Shown: positions 28,626 to 38,233 of the stretch, one piece after another
Layout: each line of letters opens with the position of its first letter
How positions within the stretch are numbered: the stretch's first letter is position 1
Assembly: GCA_902522385.1 (NCBI GenBank)
Contig: CABYVK010000006.1
Coordinates: 1 to 64,000, forward strand
Source: an uncultured Pelagibacteraceae bacterium
GTDB lineage: Bacteria; Pseudomonadota; Alphaproteobacteria; Pelagibacterales; Pelagibacteraceae
Direction: 5' to 3'
Length of the DNA: 64,000 nucleotides
The notes under the pieces: generated by a model
Databases searched by the model: none
Told to the model about the DNA's origin: nothing
What the model saw: the letters and a program-made list of their open reading frames with translations, nothing else
Made by a program: the position numbers and the translations under genes

Positions 28626-30542
28626 TTAATTTTTCACAACTCTTATTGTCTCCTTTTGAAACAAAATATCAGCAATTTTTTTAGAAATTTGAGAACTGTT
28701 TAATCCAGCTTTATCGTACATTTTTTTTGGATCATCTTGTTCAATAAATTCGTCTGGTAAAGTCATTGATCTAAATTTTAAACCTTTATCAAATACTCCT
28801 CTTTCAGCTAATAAATTTTTAACATGAGAACCGAAACCACCTATTGATCCCTCTTCAACAGTTATCATAAGCTCATGTTCCTGAGCAGATTTTAGTATAA
28901 GTTCTTTATCTAAAGGCTTAGCAAATCTGGCATCTATCAAAGTTGTTGAAACTCCTTTTGCTTTTAATTCCTCTACAGCTAACTTGCACTCCTCAAGTCG
29001 AGTACCTAGGTTTAAAATACAAACTTGTGTCCCTTGTTGAACGACTCTCCCTTTTCCAATTTCAATTTTTTCATCTATAGACGGGAGATCAACACCTACT
29101 CCAGTTCCTCTTGGATATCTAATTGCAGAAGGTCTGTCATTTATATCTACTGAAGTATTAATCATTTTAACTAGTTCAGCTTCATCACTTGCTGCCATTA
29201 CTACAAAGTTAGGTAAAGTTGATAAGTAAGTTATATCAAATGAACCAGCATGTGTTGATCCATCAGCACCAACTAATCCTGCTCTATCAATCGCAAATCT
29301 AACAGGTAAACTTTGGATTGCAACATCATGAACTACTTGATCATATGCTCTCTGTAAAAATGTAGAATAAATTGCAGCATATGGTTTGTATCCCTCGGTT
29401 GCTAAACCGCCTGCAAAAGTTACAGCATGTTGTTCTGCTATTCCTACATCAAACATTCTATTTGGAAACTCCTTTCCAAAAATATCCATACCAGTCCCTC
29501 CTGGCATCGCTGCTGTAATTCCTACTATTTTGCTATCTTTTTTGGCATGTTTAACTAAAGTGTTTGCAAATACTTTTGTATAAGCTGGTAGGTTTGATTT
29601 ACTTTTTAATTGTTCCCCAGTCTCAACATTAAATTTTGACACTCCATGATAATGATCATTTGCTTTTTCTGCATAAGAATAACCTTTTCCTTTTTGAGTT
29701 TTGACATGAATCATTATAGGACCCTGGTGTCTTGATTCTTTTGCATTTTTTAAAATTGGGACTAGGCTTGATAAATCATGACCATCTATAGGACCTGCAT
29801 AATAAAAACCAAGTGAACTAAACAATGTACCTCCAGTGACTGCTGAACGGAAAAAATCCTCTGCTTTTCCTGCTTTAGCACTAAATCTTTTTGAAAATGC
29901 AGATGTAATTAACTTTAAGGTTTCTCTAAGACTAAAATATATTTTACCAGTAAATAATTTTGCCAAGTAAGTTCTCATTGCTCCAACTGGTTTTGCAATT
30001 GACATGTCGTTATCATTTAAAATAACAATTATTTTTGTTTTGGATGCCCCAGCATTATTCATGGCTTCATAAGCCATACCTGCACTAATTGCTCCATCAC
30101 CTATGACAGCTATTACATTTGAAGATTTATTTTCTAATTTATTTGCCTCTGCAATTCCCAATGCAGATGAAATAGATGTTGAACTATGAGCTGCTCCAAA
30201 TGGGTCATACTCACTTTCAGATCTTTTTGTAAAACCTGATAAACCATCACCTTGCCGTAAAGTTCTAATTTTATCTTTTCTTCCAGTTAAAATTTTATGT
30301 GGGTAAGATTGATGGCCAACATCCCATATTAATTTATCATTTGGTGTATCAAAAACATAATGAAGTGCAACTGTCAATTCAACCACTCCCAAACCAGCAC
30401 CAAGGTGACCTCCTGTTTCTGAAACAGCACTAATCATTTCCTCCCTCACCTCATCTGCTACTTTTTGTAAATTATTTTCAGACACTTTTCTTAAATCGGA
30501 TGGAAAGTTGATATTATTTAAAAATTGATAATTTTTTTTCAT
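28626..30542 (-). CDS. dxs: 1-deoxy-D-xylulose-5-phosphate synthase
   Basis: Dxs joins pyruvate and glyceraldehyde 3-phosphate using thiamine diphosphate, the first step of the MEP isoprenoid pathway. The 638 residues include [19 protein letters not shown] near 45-63, the TPP motif [20 protein letters not shown] (about 143-162), the central [19 protein letters not shown] and the transketolase C-terminal domain. Its ATG overlaps the ispA stop as ATGA. The product feeds IspA and IspB in the same region and provides the dimethylallyl donor for MiaA. Dxs itself needs thiamine diphosphate; thiD and thiE are elsewhere in the window. Confidence 0.97.
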   Translation of the reverse strand: MKKNYQFLNNINFPSDLRKVSENNLQKVADEVREEMISAVSETGGHLGAGLGVVELTVALHYVFDTPNDKLIWDVGHQSYPHKILTGRKDKIRTLRQGDGLSGFTKRSESEYDPFGAAHSSTSISSALGIAEANKLENKSSNVIAVIGDGAISAGMAYEAMNNAGASKTKIIVILNDNDMSIAKPVGAMRTYLAKLFTGKIYFSLRETLKLITSAFSKRFSAKAGKAEDFFRSAVTGGTLFSSLGFYYAGPIDGHDLSSLVPILKNAKESRHQGPIMIHVKTQKGKGYSYAEKANDHYHGVSKFNVETGEQLKSKSNLPAYTKVFANTLVKHAKKDSKIVGITAAMPGGTGMDIFGKEFPNRMFDVGIAEQHAVTFAGGLATEGYKPYAAIYSTFLQRAYDQVVHDVAIQSLPVRFAIDRAGLVGADGSTHAGSFDITYLSTLPNFVVMAASDEAELVKMINTSVDINDRPSAIRYPRGTGVGVDLPSIDEKIEIGKGRVVQQGTQVCILNLGTRLEECKLAVEELKAKGVSTTLIDARFAKPLDKELILKSAQEHELMITVEEGSIGGFGSHVKNLLAERGVFDKGLKFRSMTLPDEFIEQDDPKKMYDKAGLNSSQISKKIADILFQKETIRVVKN

Positions 30543-31411
30543 TTTTTTCTATTCAATATATAGACTAATGTTTCATTTATTTTTTTAGATCTTGAACCAT
30601 ATTTTCTTAAATTCTTATTAATATCTTTTATTATCTTATCACAATACTTAAGTGAGTCATCATAGCCTATTAAATTTATAAGTGTTGCCTTGCCTTTTTT
30701 TTGATCTTTTCCTGTTTTTTTACCAGCTTCCTTAGAATTACTTTTCAGATCAATTAAATCATCAGCTATTTGGAATAATAGACCAATTTTTGATCCAATA
30801 TTTTCAAAAAATTTAATTTCTTGAATTGTTTTTTTCTTAATTATTGCTGGAGCTGCACAACAAAAACTAAATAACATTCCAGTTTTTTTTATTTCCATTT
30901 CTAATATTTTATTCCTTGATATTTTTTTTCTCTCATAACTTAAATCTAAATATTGCCCACCAGCTATTCCTAAATGACCTGAGCATTCTGATAATTTTTT
31001 TATTAGGTTGATTTTAATCTTTTCACTTAATTTCAATTTAGGACTTGATAAAATTTCAAAAGCTAAAGTCAGTAATGAATTTCCTGCTAGAACTGCTGTA
31101 GACTCACCAAATTTAATGTGAGTTGAAGGTTTTCCTCTTCTTATATCATCATCATCCATACAGGGTAGATCGTCATGAATAAGCGAATAAGCATGAATAC
31201 ACTCAACAGCTGACCCAACTATTATCAAAGTTCTATAATCTATTGAAAATAATGAACCTAAGTCGATTAAGATTTTGGATCTTATTTTTTTTCCACCGGG
31301 AAATAAACCATACCTCATTGGTGACATTAGGTGAGAATATTTCTGTGAATTAATATATTTTTTAAGAAATATATTTGTATCCTTGGCTATTTTATTAATC
31401 TGTTTTTTCAT
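30539..31411 (-). CDS. ispA: Farnesyl diphosphate synthase (short-chain prenyltransferase)
   Basis: The 290-residue product carries the first aspartate-rich motif [20 protein letters not shown] (about 76-95) with the two-residue insertion typical of bacterial FPP/GPP synthases, and the second motif [20 protein letters not shown] (about 213-232). It condenses DMAPP and IPP into farnesyl diphosphate for quinone and undecaprenyl lipid synthesis. It lies between xseB and dxs with ATGA overlaps on both sides, the classical xseB-ispA-dxs arrangement. GPP and GGPP synthases share these motifs; the neighbours favour IspA. Confidence 0.95.
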   Translation of the reverse strand: MKKQINKIAKDTNIFLKKYINSQKYSHLMSPMRYGLFPGGKKIRSKILIDLGSLFSIDYRTLIIVGSAVECIHAYSLIHDDLPCMDDDDIRRGKPSTHIKFGESTAVLAGNSLLTLAFEILSSPKLKLSEKIKINLIKKLSECSGHLGIAGGQYLDLSYERKKISRNKILEMEIKKTGMLFSFCCAAPAIIKKKTIQEIKFFENIGSKIGLLFQIADDLIDLKSNSKEAGKKTGKDQKKGKATLINLIGYDDSLKYCDKIIKDINKNLRKYGSRSKKINETLVYILNRKK

Positions 31412-31641
31412 TTTTTTGTTATCTCTTTAATCTTTTTATTTGTCTCTTCGACAATAGATTTAAAATTTTTATGAAATTTCTTTTCAATAATATTATTTAA
31501 TTTTATAAGTTCTTGATAACTGTCAGCTGAATTATTTAAATCGTTTTCATTTTCTAAAGACTCTATAATTTTATTTGCTTTTTCTGTAAGCTCCTCAACT
31601 GAGTAGTGATCATAATCAAGTGGTAATATTTTATCTTTCAT
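31408..31641 (-). CDS. xseB: Exodeoxyribonuclease VII small subunit
   Basis: The 77-residue protein is predicted to be almost all alpha helix. The XseB core is recognisable in SVEELTEKANKIIESLENEN followed by a second helix ending in KKIKEITKK. XseB binds the XseA large subunit, which degrades single-stranded DNA; xseA is not in the window. The gene leads the xseB-ispA-dxs operon and its stop overlaps ispA. Its ATG is only 20 bases from that of the divergent sua5/tsaC gene. Confidence 0.85.
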   Translation of the reverse strand: MKDKILPLDYDHYSVEELTEKANKIIESLENENDLNNSADSYQELIKLNNIIEKKFHKNFKSIVEETNKKIKEITKK

Positions 31642-31661
31642 ATAATAATAATTATTAATAC

Positions 31662-32594
31662 ATGAAATCTATTCAATCAAATATCAAAAAAGCAAAAAAA
31701 TATTTAGATAATAATCATTGTGTTGCAGTACCAACAGAAACTGTTTATGGATTAGCTGCAAACGCGTACTCAAACAATGCAGTTAAGAAAATATTTAGTC
31801 TTAAAAAAAGACCATTTAATAATCCGCTCATTGTACATTATTATGATATTCAAAGACTTAAAGAGGACTGTGATATAAATGACAATTTGGTAAAACTTTA
31901 TAAAAAATTTTCTCCAGGTCCAATAACTTATGTTTTGAAATTAAAAAATAAATCAAAAATATCAAAATTTGTTACTAATAATAAAAAAAGTATTGCTGTA
32001 CGTTTTCCTAAACATAAATTATTCAGAAATTTATTAAAAAATTTAGATTATCCACTAGCTGCACCTAGCGCAAATATATCTTCAAGATTAAGTTCAGTTA
32101 AACCATCTGATGTAAAAGAAGAATTTGGTTCAAAAATAAAATATATTTTAAATGGAGGAAAAAGTAAAATTGGAGTTGAGTCCACAATATTAAATCTTTT
32201 AAAAAAACCCTCACTTTTAAGATATGGAGGCCTAGATGCTAAAATAATTGAAAATTTTTTAAAAAAAAAATTATTAATTAGTACAAATTCAAAAAAAAAA
32301 TTATCACCTGGTTTATTTCCATTACATTACTCGCCCGGGATACCTCTAAGAGTCAATGTTAAAAGACCAACAAAAAACGAGGCTTATTTATTAATAAAAA
32401 AAAGAAAATCAAAATTAAAAAACTATTATTATTTATCTAAAGTGAAAAATATAGAGGAGGCTGCAAAAAATTTATATTCAACTTTAAGAAAAATTAAAAA
32501 CGATGGTTTTAAAAAGATTGCAGTCGAAACGATACCAAACAAAGGTCTTGGTAAAACAATTAACGATAGATTAAAGAGAGCCTCTAAATATTAA
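31662..32594 (+). CDS. Threonylcarbamoyl-AMP synthase, long Sua5 form
   Basis: This protein makes threonylcarbamoyl-AMP for the t6A37 modification of tRNAs reading ANN codons. The YrdC/TsaC domain covers about 1-200: AVPTETVYGLAANAYSNNAVKKIFSLKKRPFNNPL (in part), then RFPKHKLFRNLLKNLDYPLAAPSANIS and SKIGVESTILNLL. A second smaller domain (about 225-310), starting SPGLFPLHYSPGIPL, marks the Sua5 branch rather than short TsaC. TATAAT at 31641-31646 is a candidate -10. Its stop overlaps the start of the ABC ATPase by one base. Confidence 0.92.
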   Translation: MKSIQSNIKKAKKYLDNNHCVAVPTETVYGLAANAYSNNAVKKIFSLKKRPFNNPLIVHYYDIQRLKEDCDINDNLVKLYKKFSPGPITYVLKLKNKSKISKFVTNNKKSIAVRFPKHKLFRNLLKNLDYPLAAPSANISSRLSSVKPSDVKEEFGSKIKYILNGGKSKIGVESTILNLLKKPSLLRYGGLDAKIIENFLKKKLLISTNSKKKLSPGLFPLHYSPGIPLRVNVKRPTKNEAYLLIKKRKSKLKNYYYLSKVKNIEEAAKNLYSTLRKIKNDGFKKIAVETIPNKGLGKTINDRLKRASKY

Positions 32595-33316
32595 TGACAA
32601 ATTCTATTGAAGTAATCAATTTATCAAAAAAATATAAAGATAAAAAAGCAGTGGATAATATAAATTTTAAAATTAACGAAAATGAAATGGTTGGTCTTTT
32701 AGGACCTAATGGATGTGGAAAAACTACAACTATTGGAATGATTTTAGGATTATTAAAACCAAGCAGTGGTGAGGTTTTAATCAATGGAGAGAATATTGAA
32801 AAAAATAAAATCTCTCTTCTTCATAAAATGAATTTTATTTCACCCTATATTGAATTGCCTAAAAAACTTAAAGTTAAACAAAATTTAATTGTTTATGGAA
32901 AATTATATAACATTCAAAATTTAAACGATCGAATAGATGACCTTGCAAATAAACTTAGATTAAAAGATCTTTTAAACAAAATTACTGGAGAACTTTCTTC
33001 TGGACAAAAAAATAGGGTAAGTCTTGCTAAAGCTTTAATAAATGATCCAACGGTACTCTTATTGGATGAACCCACTGCTTCATTAGATCCTGAAACTGGT
33101 GATTTTGTAAGATCATTTTTAGAGGATTACAAAAAGGAAAAAAAAATATCTGTTTTGCTTGCGTCTCATAATATGGAAGAAGTAAAAAGATTATGTAGTT
33201 CTGTTTTAATGATGAAAGATGGTTTAATAGTGGATAGAGGAATACCTGAAGAATTAATAACAAAATATGGAAGAAGAAATTTAGAGGAAGTATTTTTAGA
33301 AATTGTGAGAAAATAA
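32594..33316 (+). CDS. ABC exporter ATP-binding protein
   Basis: The 240-residue protein is one ABC ATPase domain: Walker A GLLGPNGCGKTTTIGM (about 35-50), signature LSSGQKNRVSLAKAL (about 132-146), Walker B VLLLDEPTASLDPETG and the switch histidine in LLASHNMEEVKRL. It belongs to the ABC-2 exporter type (DrrA/NodI-like), paired with the permease that starts three bases later. Such pairs export lipids, polysaccharide or drugs; the substrate is unknown here. It is translationally coupled to the Sua5 gene (TAATG). Confidence 0.92.
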   Translation: MTNSIEVINLSKKYKDKKAVDNINFKINENEMVGLLGPNGCGKTTTIGMILGLLKPSSGEVLINGENIEKNKISLLHKMNFISPYIELPKKLKVKQNLIVYGKLYNIQNLNDRIDDLANKLRLKDLLNKITGELSSGQKNRVSLAKALINDPTVLLLDEPTASLDPETGDFVRSFLEDYKKEKKISVLLASHNMEEVKRLCSSVLMMKDGLIVDRGIPEELITKYGRRNLEEVFLEIVRK

Positions 33317-33318
33317 AA

Positions 33319-34110
33319 ATGAATTTAATTAGAATTTACGGTCTTTTTTTAAGACACTTTTATTTAATAACTAGATCATTTCCAAGAATATTAGATTTAA
33401 TTTATTGGCCTTCAATTCAAATTACTCTTTGGGGATTTATTTCTAATTTTTTTGCAGCTCATAGCTCATATTACAGTGGTGTAGTTGGAGTTATTCTTTC
33501 ATGTGCAATTCTATATGATTTTTTATTTAGAACCAGTATTGGCTTTAACATGTTATTTTTAGAGGAGATTTGGAGCAGAAATTTTACAAACCTATTTATT
33601 GCACCAATGAAAATTAGTGAGATAATTATTTCTCTAGTTTTTACTGCTTTAATAAGAGCATTAATTGGACTGATTCCAGCTATACTATTAACTTCTCCAT
33701 TATTTGGTATATCTTTGCTAAAACTTGGTCTTCCTTTAGCATTTCTTTTCTTGAGTCTGTATTTGTTTGGAATAACACTTGGTCTTTTTGTTTCAGCAGG
33801 ATTGTTAAGATTTGGACCATCTTTTGAAAATATTGCATGGTCAACCATGTTTTTATTAGCACCTTTTGGATGTATTTACTATCCAGTTGAAACACTACCA
33901 GGAATCTTCCAAACAATCGCTTACGCGCTTCCATTAGTTTATATTTTTGAGGAGACTAGAAATATTTTAGTCAATGGAATGGTAAATTATGAAAATATCT
34001 TTAATGCAATCTATCTCAACGGATTTTATTTAATTTTGTCAATATTTGTATTTTATTACTCTTTTGACAAAGCAAGAGATAAAGGAACTTTAATAAATAT
34101 AGGTGAATAA
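33319..34110 (+). CDS. ABC-2 type exporter permease
   Basis: The 263-residue integral membrane protein has about six hydrophobic segments, in the pattern of ABC-2 transporters. The family-typical phrase YYPVETLPGIFQTIAYALPLVYIFEE lies near 192-217, corresponding to the ABC-2 signature before the last helices. It pairs with the ATPase encoded immediately upstream. The substrate cannot be inferred. It ends 5 bases before the tRNA-Arg on the other strand. Confidence 0.9.
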   Translation: MNLIRIYGLFLRHFYLITRSFPRILDLIYWPSIQITLWGFISNFFAAHSSYYSGVVGVILSCAILYDFLFRTSIGFNMLFLEEIWSRNFTNLFIAPMKISEIIISLVFTALIRALIGLIPAILLTSPLFGISLLKLGLPLAFLFLSLYLFGITLGLFVSAGLLRFGPSFENIAWSTMFLLAPFGCIYYPVETLPGIFQTIAYALPLVYIFEETRNILVNGMVNYENIFNAIYLNGFYLILSIFVFYYSFDKARDKGTLINIGE

Positions 34111-34115
34111 ACTAA

Positions 34116-34192
34116 TGGTGCGCCTGCTAGGAGTCGAACCCAGAACCTCCTGATCCGAAGTCAGGCGCTCTATCCAGTTGAGCTACAAGCGC
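34116..34192 (-). tRNA. tRNA-Arg (anticodon TCG)
   Basis: The minus strand folds as a complete 77-base tRNA with encoded CCA (34118-34116). The acceptor stem GCGCTTG pairs with CAGGCGC (one G-T pair), the D arm carries AGCTCAACTGGATAGAGC, the anticodon stem-loop is CCTGA-CTTCGGA-TCAGG with TCG at 34-36, and the T arm is CTGGGTTCGACTCCTAG. It reads CGA and, with usual wobble, other CGN codons. It lies only 23 bases upstream of the divergent rluD ATG, so its promoter must overlap the rluD 5' end. Confidence 0.97.
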
Positions 34193-34215
34193 ATATAGTA
34201 TTAATATTATATTTT

Positions 34216-35196
34216 ATGGAAAAAAACATTAATTTTATAGCCAAAGAGGATGAAAAGAATTTAAGGGTTGATGTTTTAATTAATAAAAGAGAGGAATTAA
34301 TTAGTAGAACTAGAATTAAAAATCTAATTTTAAAAGAAAAGTTAACACTCAATAATGAAATAATTAAAAGTCCATCAAAAAAAGTCTCACCTGGTGACTC
34401 TATAAATCTTAAGATCCCAGAGCCTGAAATAGCATCCCTTAAACCTTACGAATTTAAATTAGAAATAATATACGAAGATAATGATCTATTAGTTATTAAT
34501 AAACCAGCTGGAATAATCATGCATCCGGGGGCTGGAAATTATGATAAAACATTAGTTAATGCATTGATGCATTATGATAAGAATTCTCTATCAAATATAG
34601 GTGACAAGTTAAGACCTGGTATTGTTCATAGAATTGATAAAAACACATCAGGGTTAGTTGTAATTGCAAAAAACAATGAAACTCATGAAAATTTATCAAA
34701 ACAATTTAGTGATCATACAATTATAAGAGAGTACCAACTTTTAATATGGGGAAAATTAAGACCATCTTCTGGAAGGATTGAAACATTTATAACTCGCAGT
34801 TCAAAAAATAGACAACTCATGGAAGTTAGTAGTTCAAAAGGTAAGAAAGCTATAACAAATTATAAAACACTTGAAATTTTTGAGAGTCAGAAAACACCAA
34901 CTTTAAGCTTAGTCCAATGTAAATTAGAAACAGGAAGAACACATCAAATAAGAGTTCATATGAATTATAAAGGTAATAGTATAGTTGGAGATGATAAATA
35001 TAAAAAAAAATATAAAAAATTAAAAAATATTGATTTAGATATCCAGAATTCAATTACTAAATTAAATAGACAATTCCTGCATGCAAAAACTTTAGGATTT
35101 ATGCATCCGCATACTAAAAAAGAGATGATTTTTTCCTCACTTTTGCCACAAGATCTAAATAATATTCTAAAAATGCTTAGAAACACTGGAGAATAA
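34216..35196 (+). CDS. rluD: Ribosomal large subunit pseudouridine synthase, RluD family
   Basis: The 326-residue product has an N-terminal S4 RNA-binding domain (about 10-80) and a RluA/RluD catalytic domain. The active-site aspartate is D141 in HRIDKNTSGLVVIAK. LETGRTHQIRVHMNYKGNSIVGDDKY (in part) is the second conserved block. RluD modifies pseudouridines in helix 69 of 23S rRNA; RluA or RluC specificity is not fully excluded, but the S4 domain argues for the C/D branch and the start LRVDVLINKR fits RluD. A TATTAT at 34205-34210 is only 5 bases ahead of the ATG. Confidence 0.9.
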   Translation: MEKNINFIAKEDEKNLRVDVLINKREELISRTRIKNLILKEKLTLNNEIIKSPSKKVSPGDSINLKIPEPEIASLKPYEFKLEIIYEDNDLLVINKPAGIIMHPGAGNYDKTLVNALMHYDKNSLSNIGDKLRPGIVHRIDKNTSGLVVIAKNNETHENLSKQFSDHTIIREYQLLIWGKLRPSSGRIETFITRSSKNRQLMEVSSSKGKKAITNYKTLEIFESQKTPTLSLVQCKLETGRTHQIRVHMNYKGNSIVGDDKYKKKYKKLKNIDLDIQNSITKLNRQFLHAKTLGFMHPHTKKEMIFSSLLPQDLNNILKMLRNTGE

Positions 35197-35237
35197 ATTA
35201 TTGAAAAATAGCTATAATTAATTAAATAAACACTTCT

Positions 35238-36131
35238 ATGAGCACAACAATAAGTAACAATCTGCCAACCCTTTCTAATGAAGGTGGGCTATCAGCATAT
35301 TTAGAGCAGATTAAAAAATTTCCGATGTTAGCTGCAGAAGAGGAATATATGCTAGCAAAAAATTGGAAAACAACTGGCAATATTAAAGCTGCAGAAAAAC
35401 TAGTCACTAGTCACTTAAGATTAGTTGCAAAGATTGCTATGGGCTACAAAGGATATGGTTTACCTATTAATGAAATGATCTCAGAGGGAAATGTAGGTCT
35501 GATGCAAGCTGTTAAAAAATTTGAACCAGAAAAAGGTTTTAGATTGGCAACTTATGCAATGTGGTGGATAAAGGCCTCTATTCAAGAATATATTTTAAGA
35601 TCTTGGAGTCTAGTCAAAATCGGAACTACTACTGCTCAAAAAAAATTATTTTTTAATTTAAAAAAAATTAAAAATCAAATTTCTCCAGAAACTGAAGGAG
35701 ACTTAAGAGATGAGCATGTTGATCATATAGCTAATAAGCTCGATGTGAGTAAAGAAGAAGTCGTTTCAATGAATAGAAGACTTTCTGGGAAGGAGTTCTC
35801 GCTAAATGCTCAAGTTGGGGAAGATGGCGATGAATGGCAAGACTGGCTGGTTGATAAAGAACTTGATCATGATTTAAAATTTGCTCACCACGAGGAAATG
35901 GAGCAAAGAAAAGATTTACTAAAAGACTCTATTAAAGTTCTTAATGATAGAGAAAGAGAAATTTTGTACTCTAGAAGACTAAATGATGACCCAACTACGC
36001 TAGAGGATTTAAGTAAAAAATATAAAATTAGCAGAGAAAGAGTTAGACAAATTGAAAATAAAGCATTTGAAAAACTCCAAAAGCATATGCTTCTATTAGC
36101 TAAATCAAAAAATCTTTTGCCCGCAAACTAA
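35238..36131 (+). CDS. rpoH: RNA polymerase sigma factor RpoH (sigma-32)
   Basis: The 297-residue protein is a group 3 sigma factor. Region 1.2/2.1 reads [23 protein letters not shown]. Region 2.2-2.4 includes [50 protein letters not shown] (in part), with the RpoH-type WSLVKIGTT. Region 4 ends [23 protein letters not shown], a helix-turn-helix. It directs heat-shock transcription. A TATAAT (35213-35218) lies 19 bases before the ATG without a good -35. SAR11 genomes are known for having very few sigma factors, so RpoH may carry much of the stress response. It ends in a 4-base overlap with convergent purA. Confidence 0.95.
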   Translation: MSTTISNNLPTLSNEGGLSAYLEQIKKFPMLAAEEEYMLAKNWKTTGNIKAAEKLVTSHLRLVAKIAMGYKGYGLPINEMISEGNVGLMQAVKKFEPEKGFRLATYAMWWIKASIQEYILRSWSLVKIGTTTAQKKLFFNLKKIKNQISPETEGDLRDEHVDHIANKLDVSKEEVVSMNRRLSGKEFSLNAQVGEDGDEWQDWLVDKELDHDLKFAHHEEMEQRKDLLKDSIKVLNDREREILYSRRLNDDPTTLEDLSKKYKISRERVRQIENKAFEKLQKHMLLLAKSKNLLPAN

Positions 36132-37420
36132 ACCTCAAAGGGGTTTTCAATTAAGATAGTGTCATCTCTTTCTGGGCTAGTTGAAATACTTGATACTTTT
36201 GCACCAATGAAATCTTCTACTGCAAAAATATATTTTTTTGCGTTTTCAGGCAATGAGTCCATATTTTTGACTCCACTTGTAGAAACTTTCCAACCTGGAA
36301 AAGTTTCATAAATTGGTTTTATTTTTATCTGGTCTTCTACAGCGGCAGGTAAATAATCTAATCTTTTACCATCAAGATCATAAGCAACACACATTTTGAT
36401 TTCATCTAATTCATCAAGTACATCTAATTTTGTTAAAGCGATACCATCAATTCCTGAAACTTTAATAGTTTGCCTAACTAAAACACCATCAAACCATCCA
36501 CACCTTCTTTTTCTGCTTGTAACAGTTCCGAATTCTTTACCACGTGTTCCTAAAAGTTCACCGATATCATCTGTTAACTCTGTAGGAAAAGGGCCTTCTC
36601 CGACTCTTGTTGTGTAAGCTTTTGTAATACCAAGAACATAATTTATCGAATTAGGGCCACAACCAGTACCTGTCGCTGCGCTTGAAGCAACAGTATTAGA
36701 TGAAGTTACAAATGGATAAGTTCCATGATCTACATCAAGCAATATACCTTGAGCTCCTTCGAATAAAATTTTTTTTTTTTTTTTTTTAAATTGATCAATC
36801 TTTAACCAAACTGGCTGAGAGAATTCCAATATTTTTGGTGCTATTTTAAGCAAATCAGATTTAAGCTGATCTTTTTCAAAAATTTTTTTTCCTAAACCTT
36901 TTCTAATCGCATTATGATGAACTAATACAGAGTCGAGTCTTTGATCTAAATTTTTTTCAGATCTTAGATCCATAACTCTTATAGATCTTCTTCCAACTTT
37001 ATCTTCATATGCAGGTCCAATTCCACGTCTTGTAGTTCCTATTTTGCTTTTTCCTGCTGCATCCTCTCTAATCTCATCCATTTCTCTATGAAAAGGCAAA
37101 ATTAAATTTGCAGACTCCGAAATAATAAAATTATTTACATTTACTTCTACACCTTTAGATTTTATTTCTTCTATTTCCTCTAATAAAGCCCATGGATCTA
37201 CAACAACTCCATTGCCAATAATTGATATTTTACCTTTTCTAACTATTCCAGATGGCAGTAGTCTCAATTTATATGTAACACCATCAATCACTAAAGTATG
37301 GCCAGCATTGTGACCTCCTTGGAATCTTATTACTACATCAGCCTGTTGAGATAACCAATCAACAATTTTTCCTTTACCTTCGTCACCCCATTGAGATCCA
37401 ACAACGACTATATTTTTCAT
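36128..37420 (-). CDS. purA: Adenylosuccinate synthetase
   Basis: PurA joins IMP and aspartate using GTP, the first AMP-specific step. The 430-residue length is normal. It begins with [16 protein letters not shown] (P-loop, about 8-23) and GGHNAGHTL, and has [17 protein letters not shown], the central [23 protein letters not shown] and [11 protein letters not shown] run of six lysines near residue 212 is encoded by 19 consecutive A residues on the coding strand (36769-36787), so slippage or sequencing error would break the frame. Its ATG overlaps the thiD stop by one base. It is convergent with rpoH. Confidence 0.97.
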   Translation of the reverse strand: MKNIVVVGSQWGDEGKGKIVDWLSQQADVVIRFQGGHNAGHTLVIDGVTYKLRLLPSGIVRKGKISIIGNGVVVDPWALLEEIEEIKSKGVEVNVNNFIISESANLILPFHREMDEIREDAAGKSKIGTTRRGIGPAYEDKVGRRSIRVMDLRSEKNLDQRLDSVLVHHNAIRKGLGKKIFEKDQLKSDLLKIAPKILEFSQPVWLKIDQFKKKKKKILFEGAQGILLDVDHGTYPFVTSSNTVASSAATGTGCGPNSINYVLGITKAYTTRVGEGPFPTELTDDIGELLGTRGKEFGTVTSRKRRCGWFDGVLVRQTIKVSGIDGIALTKLDVLDELDEIKMCVAYDLDGKRLDYLPAAVEDQIKIKPIYETFPGWKVSTSGVKNMDSLPENAKKYIFAVEDFIGAKVSSISTSPERDDTILIENPFEV

Positions 37421-38232
37421 TATTTAAATATTCTGTTTACTTTAAAGGAAGTAAGATGGTTAATTGGGCCATTACCTTTTCCATATTTAGGGTTTGATTT
37501 AATTGCAGAATTTACATACTTAATTCCAAGCTCACAAGATTTCTTTACTGTTTTTCCACATGATAAAAAAGTTGTAACTGAGCTAGATAAAGTACAACCT
37601 GTACCATGAGTATTTTTTGTTTTGTGACGCTCGCTATTGAAGATTTTTATATCTTTTTTGTTTATTAAAATATCTATTACATTTTTATGTTTTAAATGGC
37701 CACCCTTTATAAGTACATTTTTAGCTCCTAATCCTATAAGTTTATTGGCAGCAAAAATCATATCCTCTTTTGTTATAATTTTTGTTTTAGTCAAAATTTC
37801 TGCCTCAGGGATATTAGGGGTAATAAGAGATACTTTTTTAATTAGTTTTAATTTTAAAATTTGAATTGCCTTACCATTTATTAGTTTAGCCCCTCCTTTA
37901 GCAACCATCACTGGATCTAATACAATTTTTTTAACTTTAATTACATCCAAAGCTTTTAATACCATTCTAATAACCTCCGAAGAATGCAGCATACCGATTT
38001 TTATTGCATCAGGTCTTATATCTTTACAACTAAAAATAATTTGATTAAAAATTTCTTTTGGATTAATCCCAACAATTGATTTTACACCTGTGGTATTTTG
38101 TGATGTAACTGCTGTTATTGCTGTCATTGCATAAGAACCAAGAGCAGTGATAGTTTTTATATCAGCTTGAATACCTGCTCCACCAGATGAATCAGATCCT
38201 GCAATAATTAAAATTTTAGAATTAGGTTTCAA
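37420..38232 (-). CDS. thiD: Hydroxymethylpyrimidine (phosphate) kinase
   Basis: ThiD phosphorylates HMP and HMP-P for thiamine synthesis. The 270-residue ribokinase-fold protein starts [42 protein letters not shown] (in part), has [15 protein letters not shown] (about 112-126) and the anion-hole motif [20 protein letters not shown] (about 208-227) with its catalytic cysteine region. It lies one base after glmM and overlaps purA. With thiE near 57 kb it could complete thiamine from HMP; no thiC is in the window. No TPP riboswitch can fit in the junction with glmM. Confidence 0.95.
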   Translation of the reverse strand: MKPNSKILIIAGSDSSGGAGIQADIKTITALGSYAMTAITAVTSQNTTGVKSIVGINPKEIFNQIIFSCKDIRPDAIKIGMLHSSEVIRMVLKALDVIKVKKIVLDPVMVAKGGAKLINGKAIQILKLKLIKKVSLITPNIPEAEILTKTKIITKEDMIFAANKLIGLGAKNVLIKGGHLKHKNVIDILINKKDIKIFNSERHKTKNTHGTGCTLSSSVTTFLSCGKTVKKSCELGIKYVNSAIKSNPKYGKGNGPINHLTSFKVNRIFK

Positions 38233-38233
38233 T

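Noticed and set aside
36396-36617. Antisense frames in purA, mreB, ilvC, tolA and similar genes
   Set aside because: All are contained in conserved genes, lack ribosome-binding sites and have low-complexity translations; they are shadows of the real coding strands.
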